This document shows, in pieces, positions 1-10,880 of a stretch of DNA of 64,000 nt. The position numbers and the translations under genes were made by a program. The stretch is from Macrocystis pyrifera (lineage: Eukaryota; Sar; Phaeophyceae; Laminariales; Laminariaceae): contig JASSKH010000020.1 of the NCBI GenBank assembly GCA_031763025.1, forward strand, positions 8,000,667-8,064,666. Direction: 5' to 3'. The notes beneath the pieces are model-generated. The model ran no database searches. It was not told the DNA's origin and saw only the letters and a list, made by a program, of their open reading frames with translations. Position 1 is the first letter of the stretch, and each line of letters begins with the position of its first letter.

Positions 1-894
1 GGGGCTTTTTTCGTGTGATTTTTTTTAGTTTCGATTTGGACTTTGGGAGTTGATCAGCCTTGATATAGCATATGTTCATGGTGGGTCAACACCCCCGGTG
101 GTGTCTGGGGTGATTCTTGGCCGCTTCGGTGACCACGATCGAGGCGATAAAACGCGAACCTCAACGAAAGGCGACCGGAGAATTAGCCGCGCCCTCGACC
201 ACAGACCATAGCACATCGTACCCCGGCGGTGGCGCCTCAAACAAAACCATGGCGGCCGCAAGTCCATTTTTTCGGCCTGCTGAATCGGCTAACCATCACG
301 AAAACCGAGTAAACGAGAAAAAAAATAGAGGATACGCTTGAGACCTCGATAGCTGCATCACCGTTGCTGTTCCGCACGTGGCGCTTGAGGGAGCCCTCCG
401 CTCACCCAAGACACCCTGAGAGTGATAGCTTCCTACCCTGTGCCATAAAAAAAAAGAGGCTGGCGGCGGCGCGCACGCGACTACGCAGTCGCTTTCGTCG
501 ACGCTCGTCGCTGTTTGTCGGCTAGGCGTCGTGTGACGCGATGCATTTTTCCAAGTTATTCTGATTTCTTTCTTGTTTGTCAATCAATACGCCGTTCGCC
601 GATAGGACACAATGCACTTTTTTTTTCGCGAAATCGAATTAAAATTCATCGAAAATGAAATTTTATGTCCAAATTACGAAATGTCTCGTTCCCCGTTAAG
701 ATGGGCCTCTCAGGGCAGATGATCTGTGTGATCTGTATGACCTAGCTCATGTTGCCCGGTGGTTGCCGTATAACTCGCATAGTGTACTGCAGTACCCGTT
801 GCCTCCCGTACTGATCCTGCACGGTACCTCATCGCGGCAGGTAAGGTGGATGGAGATGCATTATGAAGATACATCTAATATGAAGATGCACTGC
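1..894. other. No supported gene
   Basis: This stretch contains short open frames on both strands, but none has a recognisable motif, a consistent codon bias or paired splice signals. I see nothing here that I can name. Confidence 0.5.
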
Positions 895-896
895 TA

Positions 897-1001
897 TTAC
901 GGGGGGCCATAGTTAACAGGACCTACGGTGCATACAAAAACCTATATATTTAGGTATTTTTACTAACAATATTTGGTCCTATTTACTATGGACCCCCGTA
1001 A
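897..1001. mobile_element. MITE copy 1 (105 bp, TA target duplication)
   Basis: A 105-bp element has terminal inverted repeats of about 28 bp, beginning TTACGGGGG-CCATAG and ending with the reverse complement. It is flanked by TA at 895-896 and 1002-1003. The interior is AT-rich, with runs such as CCTATATATT and TTTTTACTAACAAT, and has no coding capacity. Six relatives lie in this window. TA duplication with short inverted repeats fits a Tc1/mariner-type, non-autonomous MITE. That class assignment is inference; the boundaries are seen directly. Confidence 0.9.
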
Positions 1002-1544
1002 TATTGCGGAGATAAATGTCTTAGTAATAGCATATCGGGGTGTGTCCGACGCGTGCGACGTGTGGGGAGTTCGAATGGGGGTGGGTCTCTAGGCGACGCC
1101 AAGCGTTGGCCTCCTAAAAAAATAGGCGAGGCAGCTCCGAGTGGGTGCCGTCACGTGTTGTCAGCAGAAGAAGCAAAAGGGATTTGTTTTCACGAGTCTG
1201 CTCATTATCCCCGTTGTACAGTAGGTATTGCAGAAGAGTTTGTCTCTGCCATGTCCCGCCACACATACACGGCACATTTCGGAAAAAAAAAAGCAAAAAA
1301 CTGCTGTCACTGAGGCCAATACGTAGTAAGTAATACCACTTTGGTATATGTGTATATCAGGCACTAGTGGGTGAATAAAAAAACCTTGTCTGCGAAATGT
1401 TTGCGGTTGATAGCAGGCTTCCCATCGATCCTGCATTCGTATTCATGAATGCATTGGGAAGCGTCTCTCTCCCCGTTTTGGGCCTCTGGATATTGAGGGC
1501 CACAGTGACATCGACAATATCTTAACTTTCCTCGACACTCGTCT

Positions 1545-1615
1545 TGGGTCGGGTGACCCGGTGGGACCCGACCCGTGAGGGTTTGGTAACCTTCTAACCC
1601 GACCCGACCCGTGAG
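1545..1615. repeat. Degenerate GACCC/ACCCG pentanucleotide repeat
   Basis: Repeated GGTCGGGT, GACCCG and ACCCGACCCG words form an imperfect pentanucleotide microsatellite. A second, cleaner block of the same motif lies at 2995-3064, about 1.4 kb away. The surrounding 1004-1769 shows no supported gene. Confidence 0.7.
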
Positions 1616-1769
1616 ATTTCAACAACTTTCTGACCGTGAAGACCCGTTGAACCTTTGCAAGCTTGGTGTCGTCTTTCGACCAATGCGTGCTACATTCAAG
1701 AGCGGTCTACAATCGTTTTGCCTTTTTTTGGTGTCCCGCGTGAAAGTGCCAGAGGAGGGCGGGCGTACT

Positions 1770-2694
1770 CATTTGTTGCTTGCCTTCAACATTTGACCAT
1801 CAACCACGCGTCACTTTCGAGACGGAGCACCGTTCTGACTCCTGCTAGAGACACCTCCAACCATTGGGCGCTCATTACGTTGTTTTCATTTATTACATAG
1901 AAACGTTTCGCTAGTCTTATCCCCTTCCTGTTTGGACGCCTGTTGCCACCATCTACCAGGATAGCGATCGGTTCCTCGCTGCTATCTAGTGTGTCAAATT
2001 ATTCCGTGCCACATTCGTGTTTTTTTCCCTCATCACTTCTAACACATCAAGTTCCCCCTTGTACATTTCACATTCTCCCACCATGTAAGTTCTACTCTCT
2101 ACTACTTTCCCACAAGGGCACATCTGTGCATGTACTTCCTCCCGGTTACTGGTATACCTCTTTCTTCTTTCTGGCAGGTCCAGGCTACTTGCACGAAAGC
2201 GCAGTTTCAGCGTTTTCGCGAAGTCCATTGGGCCTTGCAAATACGTTGTCATTCCTATTCCTTTGCTCATTCCCCCGTATATCTCTGAACTGTTTTCCCG
2301 ATTCCACCTTGTTTCTTAGTGCTAGCCTTTCCCTTATTTCTATCATTTCTTCTACTTCTGCCTTGTGCTTCCATAACTTCCCGGCGGACATCACCTCTTT
2401 TTGGTTTCCCCTGTATCCTTCCATAGTTTCTCAACTACGCCATCCCACCTTATTCCAGCTCGCTCTTTTGTTGCTTTCTTCAATACAGCTCTATCAACCA
2501 TGGCTGGCAACCTCATTTTTGGCATGTTCCATACTTAATACGGCCATTTCAAGTCTCTCTTTGTCTTGAGTGGGTGCATTCCCAGTTCTGCTCTTAAGAA
2601 TGTATTACTAGGCGTACTTGAGCATCTTGAGATTTTTTTAGCTGCTGTCATATGTACTGTTTCGAACTGTTTTACGAGTTTCGCGTTCAGGCGG
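1770..2694 (-). pseudogene. Decayed LINE fragment, C-terminal region of ORF2
   Basis: The minus strand carries a chain of frame-shifted pieces that read in order as the tail of a non-LTR retrotransposon protein. A piece at about 2535-2690 reads ETVHMTAAKKISRCSS and LRAELGMHPLKTKRD. The next, at about 2400-2530, reads RAGIRWDGVVEKLWKD. Then come AEVEEMIEIRERLALRNKV and KTLKLRFRASSLDLPERRKRYTS. A CPCG-x9-Y-x4-C pattern resembles the CCHC-type cysteine motif that follows reverse transcriptase in many LINEs. The last piece, near 1770-1980, reads TLDSSEEPIAIL and GGVSSRSQNGAPSRK. The catalytic reverse-transcriptase core is missing, so the copy is 5'-truncated. It ends at the poly-G tract starting at 2696. 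Several frameshifts and stops show that it is dead. It belongs to a different family from the LINE at 30121-33247. Confidence 0.75.
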
Positions 2695-2695
<1 letters not shown>

Positions 2696-2759
<64 letters not shown>

Positions 2760-2780
2760 GGGGGGGGGGGGGGGGGGGGG
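2696..2780. repeat. Poly-G tract, 63 G + T + 21 G
   Basis: An almost pure guanine run of 85 bases is interrupted only by T at 2759. It directly abuts the 5'-truncated end of the LINE fragment. The apparent Gly- and Pro-rich frames across it are artefacts of the homopolymer. Long G runs are prone to sequencing and assembly length error. Confidence 0.95.
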
Positions 2781-2994
2781 AATATGGAGAACACAATCCG
2801 AGTTCGTCTCTTTAGTCGGCCGCTGGGGTGGCGCACAAAGGCCCCTCTTAGCTTTGTTCGTTCGCACGTTGCGTTGTTCAGCAAAGTCGCATGATCTTGA
2901 GAACACAAATGATGTGGTTACAGGTCAAACCTTGCGGGTCAAGTCAGGTAGGGTTGGGTAACGCCGAGCAGCCTCGATCCGTGGGAATTTACAC

Positions 2995-3064
2995 ACCGCC
3001 TGACCCGACCCGACCGAACCGGACCGAACCGGAACGGACCCAACCCGACCCGACCCGACCCGAC
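2995..3064. repeat. (CCCGA)n-type microsatellite
   Basis: Tandem CCCGA and CCGAA/CCGGA pentanucleotides make an imperfect microsatellite of about 70 bp. It is related in motif to 1545-1615. No gene is supported between this block and the poly-C tract at 3778. Confidence 0.85.
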
Positions 3065-3776
3065 CAGCGATATTTCGATACCTTCCTGACCGAACCCGCG
3101 GGCTGCGGTAGTGAACCCGTGAAGAGCTCTGGAAAAAACCGTGGGGTTATGATTTCATTAGGCTGGCGGTGTAGACTGTGCAAAGCCACCCTTATCTTCC
3201 CTTCGGCATTCGATTGCTCCGAAGGACTCCGACTGGCAGAGATCGCACATCGTCATTTCATATTGTTAATTCATGATACATACGTTGGGAAGCTACTTAT
3301 AGTGTAAGACTAAATAACCTGCAGCAACTCTACCCTCAACGATGCCTTGCTCAGCGACGTCACGTAGTCCCGGGTCTCGCGAGCACCAATTTATCTGTTT
3401 GCTGGGGTCCTCTGTGGCGGAAAAGCCGTTCAACTCGAAAACAAACACGTAAAAAAGGTATACCTGGTACGTTTTGTTTTTTGCGCCATGTCCCGGTCCA
3501 CATGGGGGAAGAGTCTGATACAGGAAATCAATTGAAGCTGCGACACACTTTTACGACACACCGATTCCTATCTCCCGGTATTCCGTTTTCTGTCGAGCGT
3601 AAGCCCGGTCCGTCCCAGTCGAAACATGCCATAAAGCGGTACACCTTGCTTTATTCCCGACAGTTGGCGGAGTCGTTTTTCCTCTATATTTTCCATTCCA
3701 TCTGTTTTCTACGCCCTTCTTTCTCTTGCTCCCACCCTTCAATAGTAGCAACTCAAACCCGGGGTCACTAACCACC

Positions 3777-3777
<1 letters not shown>

Positions 3778-3842
<65 letters not shown>
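3778..3842. repeat. Poly-C tract, 65 C
   Basis: Sixty-five consecutive cytosines are followed by a short (TA)n stretch at about 3846-3856. A run of 18 T follows at 3935-3952. The poly-C tract lies about 1 kb from the poly-G tract at 2696, in the opposite sense. Confidence 0.95.
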
Positions 3843-3952
3843 ATTATATATATATATGGGTTGGGTTGGCGTCGGTTGGCAGCGACACTGTAAAACATGC
3901 CGCTCACTGCATGAGCTAGACAGCCAGTGTACCGTTTTTTTTTTTTTTTTTT

Positions 3953-4975
3953 GGCGGTCGCCCACAGCTGGTCGTCGAGTTAGATCATTTGCGCGAGGTA
4001 AATAGCCTTTACTCTGCACAAATTGATCGTATCACACAGTGTTCAAGGTAAGGCACCCAAGAGGCAGTTACATAGTACTCCCATTGCTGTCTCTGGAAGT
4101 GGCTACACCGGAAATTAAACTAGCTAATTGAAGCTGTCATCCATATGCAAGTCCGCCTCACAAGCGGTTCTTAGTAGGATGCAGCTCACCCTTCAAGCGA
4201 CTCGCCGGACACCCCACGGCGCTTCGCGATTGGTGCAAGCGATGTCTGCCTGGTCGGTGAAAACCCAACATGCTCCGTCCCGGCATTGTAGGGATGCGAG
4301 GGTCTATGGTCATACGAAGTGCTACGGCCATGCATGAGATCGAGTACATCTCTCCTATCGAGTACATCCCCCCCCCTCCCCCCCCGCGCTCCCCACACTC
4401 CAATTACGGTATATAGGCGCCTGGCATTTCTATCATGAAAAAAAATCGGTACTTTCTTCCCTCGTTGACTCGCGTCGACGTTCGTGCTTACCCACTCTAT
4501 ATAGTACTTGTTATTGCCCTCGATGAAATGCATTCGAGCGCTGTTCTCAGTTTGCTTGTCTCTTTTTTTGTAAAGTCGCAGGTGGAGTTGTTGAGAGTGA
4601 CGGGAGAGGCTAGTCGGGACCAGCACAGACGGAACCCCAGAGTGCTGTGTTTGGCTCGGGCAGAGCGTCTACTTGTTGACTATCGGTACCACTTGTTATA
4701 GTACTCGGCGGGGACATATATCGAGTAGCAGCACACGAGGACGGCACGAGCACCCGCACCAGTACCACAGCAATGGGATCGATATCATTGAGGTGTAATT
4801 GGGGTTGCAGGGCTAAATACAAGACTGTTGGCCAATGAAAAACGAAACATGAACGGGGAGAGATCTCCAACAATCAGTCAGAAAGCTGACGACGCTCTCT
4901 TGGCCAAAGCAAAACATGTCGGTTGTTCATTACAACAAGTGAACGACAGATTGACAAGAGATCTCTGTACCGCGA
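3953..4975. other. No supported gene
   Basis: Only short shadow frames are present, together with a C-rich patch near 4370-4386. No domain, splice-consistent exon or RNA gene is visible. Confidence 0.5.
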
Positions 4976-5640
4976 AATAGTTGTTGTTGGCGAAATGAGA
5001 ACTGAGGTGGATGCATGCTCTGGGGGGCAAGAGCTTGCCGCCGGCGTCCTACGGAATCTTCCCAAACCTGAAAAAAAAGCCCATTTTTGTTGTGTGTTGT
5101 TACACATTCGACAGGTTGACGTATTTTCAACTGCCGGGTTATTATTTTTGCGAGTACCGAAACACAGCGCTGCGGCGAGCCCTCCAAAAAAAGACACCGC
5201 GCCGAACCCGACATCAGCACAGCAAAGCAGCAGAGTGCATACAGTAAATAAACCTTCTGGCGGCCTGCGTTTCATCGCTTCTCCGTGCCCTGCCGCTCTC
5301 CCCAAAACGTAGCAGCAAAAGGAACAAAAACAAGCAGTCAAAAACGACACAGCCAGATGCTGTACCTGCTGTATGTACGTGTGCATTCGTACTTTTACCC
5401 CAGTAATTAAAGTAGCTTCCGTGGTACGAACCTTAGCCAATGACAAACATTTTGTGGGTTGTTACACATTCGACAGGTCGACATGTTATTTTCAATTGGC
5501 GGGTTATTACATGCGAGTACCGAAACATACGATGACGATCGCAAACAAAATAAAGGCGAAAAAAAGTAGAAAGTAATCCACTGCTGCCGGCGGCGTCCTA
5601 CGGTATCCTCCCAAAGCTGAAAAAAAAAAACATGTTTTGC
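4976..5640. repeat. Diverged modules of the 401-bp repeat family
   Basis: The block around 4993-5070 (GAGGTGGATGCATGCTCT, GCCGGCGTCCTACGG, then an A-run) recurs at about 5937-6010 and 6338-6420, and partially at 5580-5630. A second module with TTACACATTCGACAGGT and GCGAGTACCGAAACA occurs at about 5100-5165 and again at 5461-5527. The region is therefore a mosaic of diverged tandem modules. The open frames on either strand are not conserved as proteins between copies. Confidence 0.75.
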
Positions 5641-5662
5641 CTTTCGTTGCTGTAAAAGACCT

Positions 5663-6465
5663 GCGATAGTATGCCATTTTTTGCCATTCGAGATGGATAC
5701 AGCACAGTAGTACTCGTAGATAATTTTGTTGTGGCACAAAAAGTAACCCACTCCTGTTGTACTGTTTGTAAAAGACCTGCTATAGTATGCGAATGGAAAC
5801 GCGAAGTACACCAAAAAAGTATTATTTCAGGTCGTGCGACGATACACGATAGACGCTCGATCTCAACAGAGACTCAGCCCACGGACAACCCGCGCGGTGG
5901 CGGGCAAGATCAACTAGTATAGATGACGGGCTCGAAGAAATGAGGTGGATGTATGCTCTAGGGGTCATGATCTTGCCGGCGGCGTCCTACGGTATCCTCC
6001 CAAAACTGAAAAAAGCCCATTTCTTGCCATTCGAGACGTTTGTTGTACTGATAGACGAAAAGCATTTTTTTTGCCATTCGAGACGAATGCAGCACTTACA
6101 GCAGTAGTACGTACTCGTCGATAATTTTGTTGTGGCACAAAAAGTAACCCCCTCCTGTTGTACTGTTTGTATAAGACCTGCTATAGTATGCGAATGGAAA
6201 CGCGAAGTGCACCAAAAAAGTATTATCTCAGGTCGTGCGACGATACACGATAGATGCTCGATCTCGACAGGGACTCAGCCCACGGGCAACTCGCGCGGTG
6301 GCGGGCAAGATCAACTAGTATAGATGACGGGCTCGAAGAAATGAGGTGGATGCATGCTCTAGGGGGCAAGAGCTTGCCGGCGGCGTCCTATACGGTGTCC
6401 TCCCAAACCTGCAAAAAAAAAACTATTTTTTTGCCGTTCGAGACGGATGCAGCAGTAGTAGTACT
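5663..6465. repeat. Tandem duplication, 401-bp unit x2
   Basis: Two consecutive copies align with a constant offset of 401 bp. For example, ATAATTTTGTTGTGGCAC starts at 5720 and 6121, and CAACTAGTATAGATGACGGG at 5911 and 6312. Copies differ by scattered substitutions and small indels, with A-run length varying after the GCGTCCTA segment. No shared protein is evident. Confidence 0.9.
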
Positions 6466-6572
6466 CGTAGCTGATGTTTTTCATCTATTTCGTGCACACC
6501 AGCGACCAATGCGCTGCACTACTGTGAACGTGGGACCCAAGCGTCTGAGCCAACTCTTAATCTTGTATTAAT

Positions 6573-6780
6573 CGCCACCCTTGCACAACAAGACAGCACT
6601 ACAACAGTAGCAGGCACCTGGTCTGGTGTATAGACGTCTCCCCAACTCGGTATGGGCGTCTGAGCCAACTCTAGTATTCATCGCCACCCTTGCACAACAA
6701 GACGGCACTACAGTAGTAGCCACCTGGTCTGGTGTATAGACGTCTCCCCAACTCGGTATGAGATTTGGGATATGTTGGTT
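6573..6780. repeat. Tandem duplication, 109-bp unit x2
   Basis: CGCCACCCTTGCACAACAAG starts at 6573 and 6682. Both copies continue through ACCTGGTCTGGTGTATAGAC and CTCCCCAACTCGGTATG. Small indels lie near the CAGTAGTAG segment. Confidence 0.9.
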
Positions 6781-7010
6781 GGTATGGTATATGGGAATAT
6801 GAGATATGTTGGTATGGTATATGGGAATACGTGATATGTCGGTGGTATGGTATATGGGAATATGGGACAACCACGGTATGTGGTATGGTATGTGTTGACG
6901 GTATGGTACGGGAAAACACAGTAATGGTATGGTACGTTTGCGGTATGGTACCATGGTACGATGTCGTGGATGTACTATATGGCTAAATTTGCCTGGTGGT
7001 ATGGTATGTT
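6757..7010. repeat. GGTATGGTATATGGGAATA minisatellite
   Basis: Degenerate tandem units of roughly 30 bp are built from GGTATGGTATATGGGAATA and GAGATATGTT. They decay rightwards into GGTATGGTACG words. Frames made of YGIWEY-like repeats are a by-product. Confidence 0.85.
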
Positions 7011-7113
7011 TCAGTATATAAGGTTCGCAAGGGTCGAACACGTCGTACGAATATCATCTGTAACGAGCTTATATATCGGCCATTGGGAAGTGTTCGAAAA
7101 TATAAGCCTTGCG

Positions 7114-7135
7114 GACAGACAGACAGACAGACAGA
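7114..7135. repeat. (GACA)n microsatellite
   Basis: About five perfect GACA units, uninterrupted. Confidence 0.9.
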
Positions 7136-7185
7136 TTTGCATTTACCAAAACAGAGACTCAGTTCTATAAACTGAAAACTGTCAT

Positions 7186-7445
7186 GAATGAGTTTGAAAG
7201 CCCGGTAAGTACCTAGGTTAAGGCACTGGGATCGTATTTGTAATACTTGGAAGGTGTATCTTAGGTGGAAAACTAGGGTTTCCCACCGAGGGACACGAGC
7301 TTGGTCTCAGTCTCCGCGTGCACGAAAGGAATAAAGCTGCTCTTCCTCTATCTCTAAGCAACCAAGACACGTGAGTACCAATGAGTACCGACTTAATAGG
7401 CAAACCTGTCCAGGGATACAAAGTGTCCCGCCTCCATGATCTTAT
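7186..7445. repeat. Direct repeat copy A (~260 bp)
   Basis: This block runs from GAATGAGTTTGAAAGCCCGG through GATCGTATTTGTAATACTT and CTTGGTCTCAGTCTCCGCG to GGGATACAAAGTGTCCC. It recurs at 7593-7832 with indels. Both copies hold the same internal GAGTACC.A.GAGTACCGACTT duplication. No protein is conserved between the copies. Confidence 0.85.
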
Positions 7446-7592
7446 CAAGTGGCATCTTCGGCTCGGAACTTTTGTTCAGAGGTGTGGGAACGGGCTTCGA
7501 GCAGCTGCATCTTCGACTCATGTTCTAGTTCACGAATTTCCCATAATTCTGCATATACGACTCATCAGAGTGGGCTAGTGTTATGATACAGT

Positions 7593-7832
7593 CTTGAATG
7601 AGGTTGAAAGCCCGGTAATTACCTGGGCACTGGGATCGTATTTGTAATACTTCGAAGGCGCTTCTAGGCAGAGGGGCTCAAGCTTGGTCTCAGTCTCCGC
7701 GTGTACGAAAGGAATAAAGCTGCTAGTCTTCCATCTCTAAGCAACCAAGACACGCGAGTACCGACGAGTACCGACTTGATAGGCAAACCTGTGCAGGGAT
7801 ACAAAGTGTCCCGACTTCATGATCTCAACATA
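7593..7832. repeat. Direct repeat copy B (~240 bp)
   Basis: Second copy of 7186-7445, separated from it by about 150 bp of unrelated sequence. It lacks a short segment around the GGTTAAGG position and has GGGGCTCAAGCTTGGTCTC in place of the longer copy A version. Confidence 0.85.
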
Positions 7833-8261
7833 ATACCGTGCAACACTATCACACTGGGTCATAAGACAAAACACCCCCCCTCGGACGGTTCTCAACTCTG
7901 GGTTGGTCGACAACGGGGAGGGCGTACTGAATACGACGAGCGATGATGCGCCTATGCAACCTTGTCGACGAACTATTTCCATGGCCACCATTTCCGTTTG
8001 TTGTGCGCTCCCCCCCCCCATGTTGTGGAGGAAACCGGGTTTGAAGTTCGTCCTCAGGGGGTGTTAACTTATCATGCGTATTGTATGACTCCCACCCGGT
8101 AGATCAGATCATGCATGTTGGATGACTCTCTACCGGTGAAATGAGCTGCAGATGACACAGATCATCATCGGGAATACAGACAATGCAATGGGAACAATGG
8201 ATGAGCTGTCCGAGGCGTGAAACCTTAACCCTTTTAGTGTTGATCTTAACGAGGAGTGTTT

Positions 8262-8361
8262 NNNNNNNNNNNNNNNNNNNNNNNNNNNNNNNNNNNNNNN
8301 NNNNNNNNNNNNNNNNNNNNNNNNNNNNNNNNNNNNNNNNNNNNNNNNNNNNNNNNNNNNN
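8262..8361. other. Assembly gap, 100 N
   Basis: Exactly one hundred N. A round number like this usually marks a scaffold join of unknown size. Confidence 0.98.
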
Positions 8362-9040
8362 AAAGTCTTGTTCTACTTGACATTACTGTTGGATCCTCTC
8401 GTGATTTTATAAACGCCACTTGAAAAACATGAAATGCCCCCGTCTTCGAACTACAGTACCAAAAAAAACTCCCCTAGTGGGTGGACAGCGTCAGGACTGA
8501 CCAACAACCATCAGACGCCGGTAGGTTAGCTCTAAATCCTTCAACCGTCCTTAGACTTTAGTTTCACGTTGGGACCTGCGGATCAGGAGACCAACTATTT
8601 AGACCTGTCGGGATAGGTTGTTTTTTTAGGCAACACCAAGACAAAACAAATAAACCATTTGCTATTTTTTTTTTTGCCAATATATAAATTGTAGATATCG
8701 CAAAAATCATTTACAAGACTAAAATACGTAAATAACCTTTATATTTTCGTGAATCATTGCTATAAGTGATGTATATAGCAAGATCTTTAGCGAGCAGGAC
8801 GAATTCACCGCCAGAGTAAGGCACCACCACACCAAGTTGTCTGCACACAAGATGTATTAATCGTCCCTCGATTCCACAAAAAACACTGATTATTAAATAA
8901 ACAATACATATATGTGTATGAACATATATTTATTTCAGTTCTCTCCCCTTACCAAGAACCACTCATTGGACGGTTATCATTGTAACACCGTACTCCGGGC
9001 GGGTCTTTCTCCCTTTACCACAGATTATACACACGAATGA
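8362..9040. other. No supported gene
   Basis: AT-richer sequence with no frame or signal that I can support. Confidence 0.5.
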
Positions 9041-9041
9041 C

Positions 9042-9115
9042 AGGTTAAGGATATACATGGGGGGGGCGCGACCGTAGCTGAGACTCATATACATGTATGT
9101 ATATATCCTTAACCT
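9042..9115. repeat. Inverted repeat (fold-back)
   Basis: AGGTTAAGGATATACAT at 9042-9058 is matched by its reverse complement at 9097-9115, allowing a two-base indel in the (AT) part. The loop is about 38 bp and contains an eight-G run. It could form a hairpin. It has no similarity to the MITE termini elsewhere in the window. Confidence 0.8.
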
Positions 9116-9822
9116 AGAGTAGAATGCAGTAATCGCAACGCTGCTCTCTCTGACTACACCACCACTCTGGGTGCTGGGCCAGGTCGCCAATGGAACTACT
9201 GTAGACGATATGGCCCACTGGCAAACGAATTCAAGCTATATTCGGTCTCGATCCTCATGCAAGCACACTCGTTGCTCGTCTGTTCGTCTATTGCTCGCTG
9301 TGCTTGTATGCATGCCTCCTCGCGTATCACATGAATGCTCGTTCACCAACGAATGCATGCATGCATTTTGACGACCAAACGTATTCTCGGATTCTAATCC
9401 CAGCGGATTGTACTGCAAAGAACTCTCGGAGACCCCACCCTTGCTGAACCCACGCTTCATATTGAATCAGCGGGAACAGCCAGACTTTCCGCCAACATCG
9501 CACAGTCAACCCCAGCGATGGTACCCGTCGACCACTGCACAAGACCTATCTCAACCGTTATCACACCGATTTGAAATCTGACTTGTAGCTGTTAGCAGAC
9601 TTTGAAACATTTCGCTGCACATGCGACGCCGCCACCCCTCTCAACACTACATCATTTGTTTAGGCACAATACGTCATAAACTCCAACAACTCCAACACTA
9701 ACCAAACTCGCAAGACACAGACGTTCACGCCAAAGACCCCCAATTTTTAGGGTCCAGGCCTACCGTCCCTGCGAGAGGCCTCCATCCTCGATCCAGTAAT
9801 CCGCCCCTCGGACAAAGTTATA

Positions 9823-10044
9823 ATGGCTAAGCCGGTTGCCTCCGCAGACCACGCACCAGACGGAGGAGAGGAGAGTTTCCTGGTCCTAGTTATCGAACGC
9901 GCAGCGCCAAAGAACGACAAACCTCCGCTATGCCAATCCTCGAAACGTAGAGTCACTAGGGAAGACGAATCAAACACTAAGGAGGAAGCCAATCAAGGAA
10001 CCCCGCCCCACAAGGAGCCCCCAGTAAGAAGGAAACCAACGTAG
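9823..10044 (+). CDS. Short basic/acidic open frame, possible remnant of a retroelement gag-like protein
   Basis: An ATG-initiated frame of 73 codons has believable codon use. It starts MAKPVASADHAPDGGEES and becomes strongly charged and proline-rich at its C-terminus (KRRVTREDESNTKEEANQG, then HKEPPVRRK). I do not recognise a domain. It lies just upstream of two further plus-strand open pieces (10274-10609 and 10836-11234). One reading is that all three are parts of a single broken gene, for example the nucleic-acid-binding first protein of a retroelement. That link is inference: no reverse transcriptase, protease or terminal repeat is visible nearby. It could equally be a small unrelated frame. 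Confidence 0.35.
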   Translation: MAKPVASADHAPDGGEESFLVLVIERAAPKNDKPPLCQSSKRRVTREDESNTKEEANQGTPPHKEPPVRRKPT

Positions 10045-10232
10045 GAACCTCCAGCAACATCACCGACTTGGGTAGACAGCAAGTTCAATTCACAATCGCC
10101 GTGGGGGGCAACACACGTAGCGAGGGGGAGACAAGGAAGACAAAACGCAGGAGGAACCTTTAACCTCGGCCAAATACCAGGTTCAGCATCTGTAGATGCC
10201 CACCGTTTACACGGGTTTGATGCATATCAGCT

Positions 10233-10272
<40 letters not shown>
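10233..10272. repeat. Poly-G tract, 40 G
   Basis: Forty consecutive guanines, the third long G/C homopolymer in the window. Confidence 0.95.
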
Positions 10273-10273
<1 letters not shown>

Positions 10274-10274
<1 letters not shown>

Positions 10275-10609
10275 TTAGAAAGCAAGTAAGGAGGAGCCAT
10301 CGGGCTATAACTTATTCGATCGAGGATTGGAGCCACAGAGGACGTTGGGTACAGGTATATCCTTATAATGACTCATTTAAAACAGGAACGGGCCGTCGCT
10401 GCGAAAGAGGGGAGCGTAAACTATTACCAAGGAATGACAGAACCGCTACGTGGCAAGGGGAATCGTCTCGTGTAACAAGTTATATTGTAGACGGGATAGT
10501 ACAAGGCCACAACAGAACCGCTACGTGGCAAAGGGAGTCAGGTCCTCTGACAGGTAATATTGTGGACGGGAGCGAGAGAGGACGTAGGACTCGGGGTCGT
10601 TTTCCTTGA
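10274..10609 (+). pseudogene. Basic open frame with in-frame 25-residue repeats
   Basis: This plus-strand frame emerges from the poly-G tract and stays open to a stop at 10609. It contains two copies of a 25-residue unit, NRTATWQ.ES followed by ..IVDG. The underlying DNA period is 75 bp (AACCG at 10441 and 10516), a multiple of three, so the repeat is kept in frame. The protein is rich in Arg and Gly (GRRCERGERK, SERGRRTRGR), as expected for a nucleic-acid-binding protein. There is no credible start codon because the left edge is the homopolymer. I treat it as a broken coding piece of unknown identity. Confidence 0.4.
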
Positions 10610-10880
10610 ATGGACTTCACTTCAGCAGAAAGGGTCGTCGCTGCGAAATAGGGGAGAGTTGAATAGTACAGGTACTAAGAAATGACAGAACTGATAACGG
10701 GCAAGGGGAGTCGGCTCCTGTAACGGGTTCATATTCTGGACGGGAGCCAGAGAGGACGCTGGACACGGGGTCTATCCTTTGAATGAACTTCACTTCAGCA
10801 ACAACGACTCGTCGCTGCGAAAGAAGGGAGGGTAAGAAATTACCAAGGGACAGCAGAATCGCTATGGGGCTCGCCACGTA
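10380..10880. repeat. Degenerate tandem repeat of ~180-240 bp
   Basis: GTCGCTGCGAAA occurs near 10395, 10636 and 10813. Each is followed by a GGGAG-TAA segment, an AAATGACAGAA- or ACAGCAGAA-type segment and a GACGGGAGC/AGAGAGGACG segment. The unit partly overlaps the 75-bp in-frame repeat. Confidence 0.75.

Noticed and set aside
1943-2569. 208-codon plus-strand open frame rich in Ser, Leu and Phe
   Set aside because: It is the antisense of the decayed LINE, whose minus-strand pieces carry recognisable ordered motifs.
2535-2961. Poly-Gly and poly-Pro proteins on both strands
   Set aside because: They exist only because of the G homopolymer, whose frame is arbitrary.
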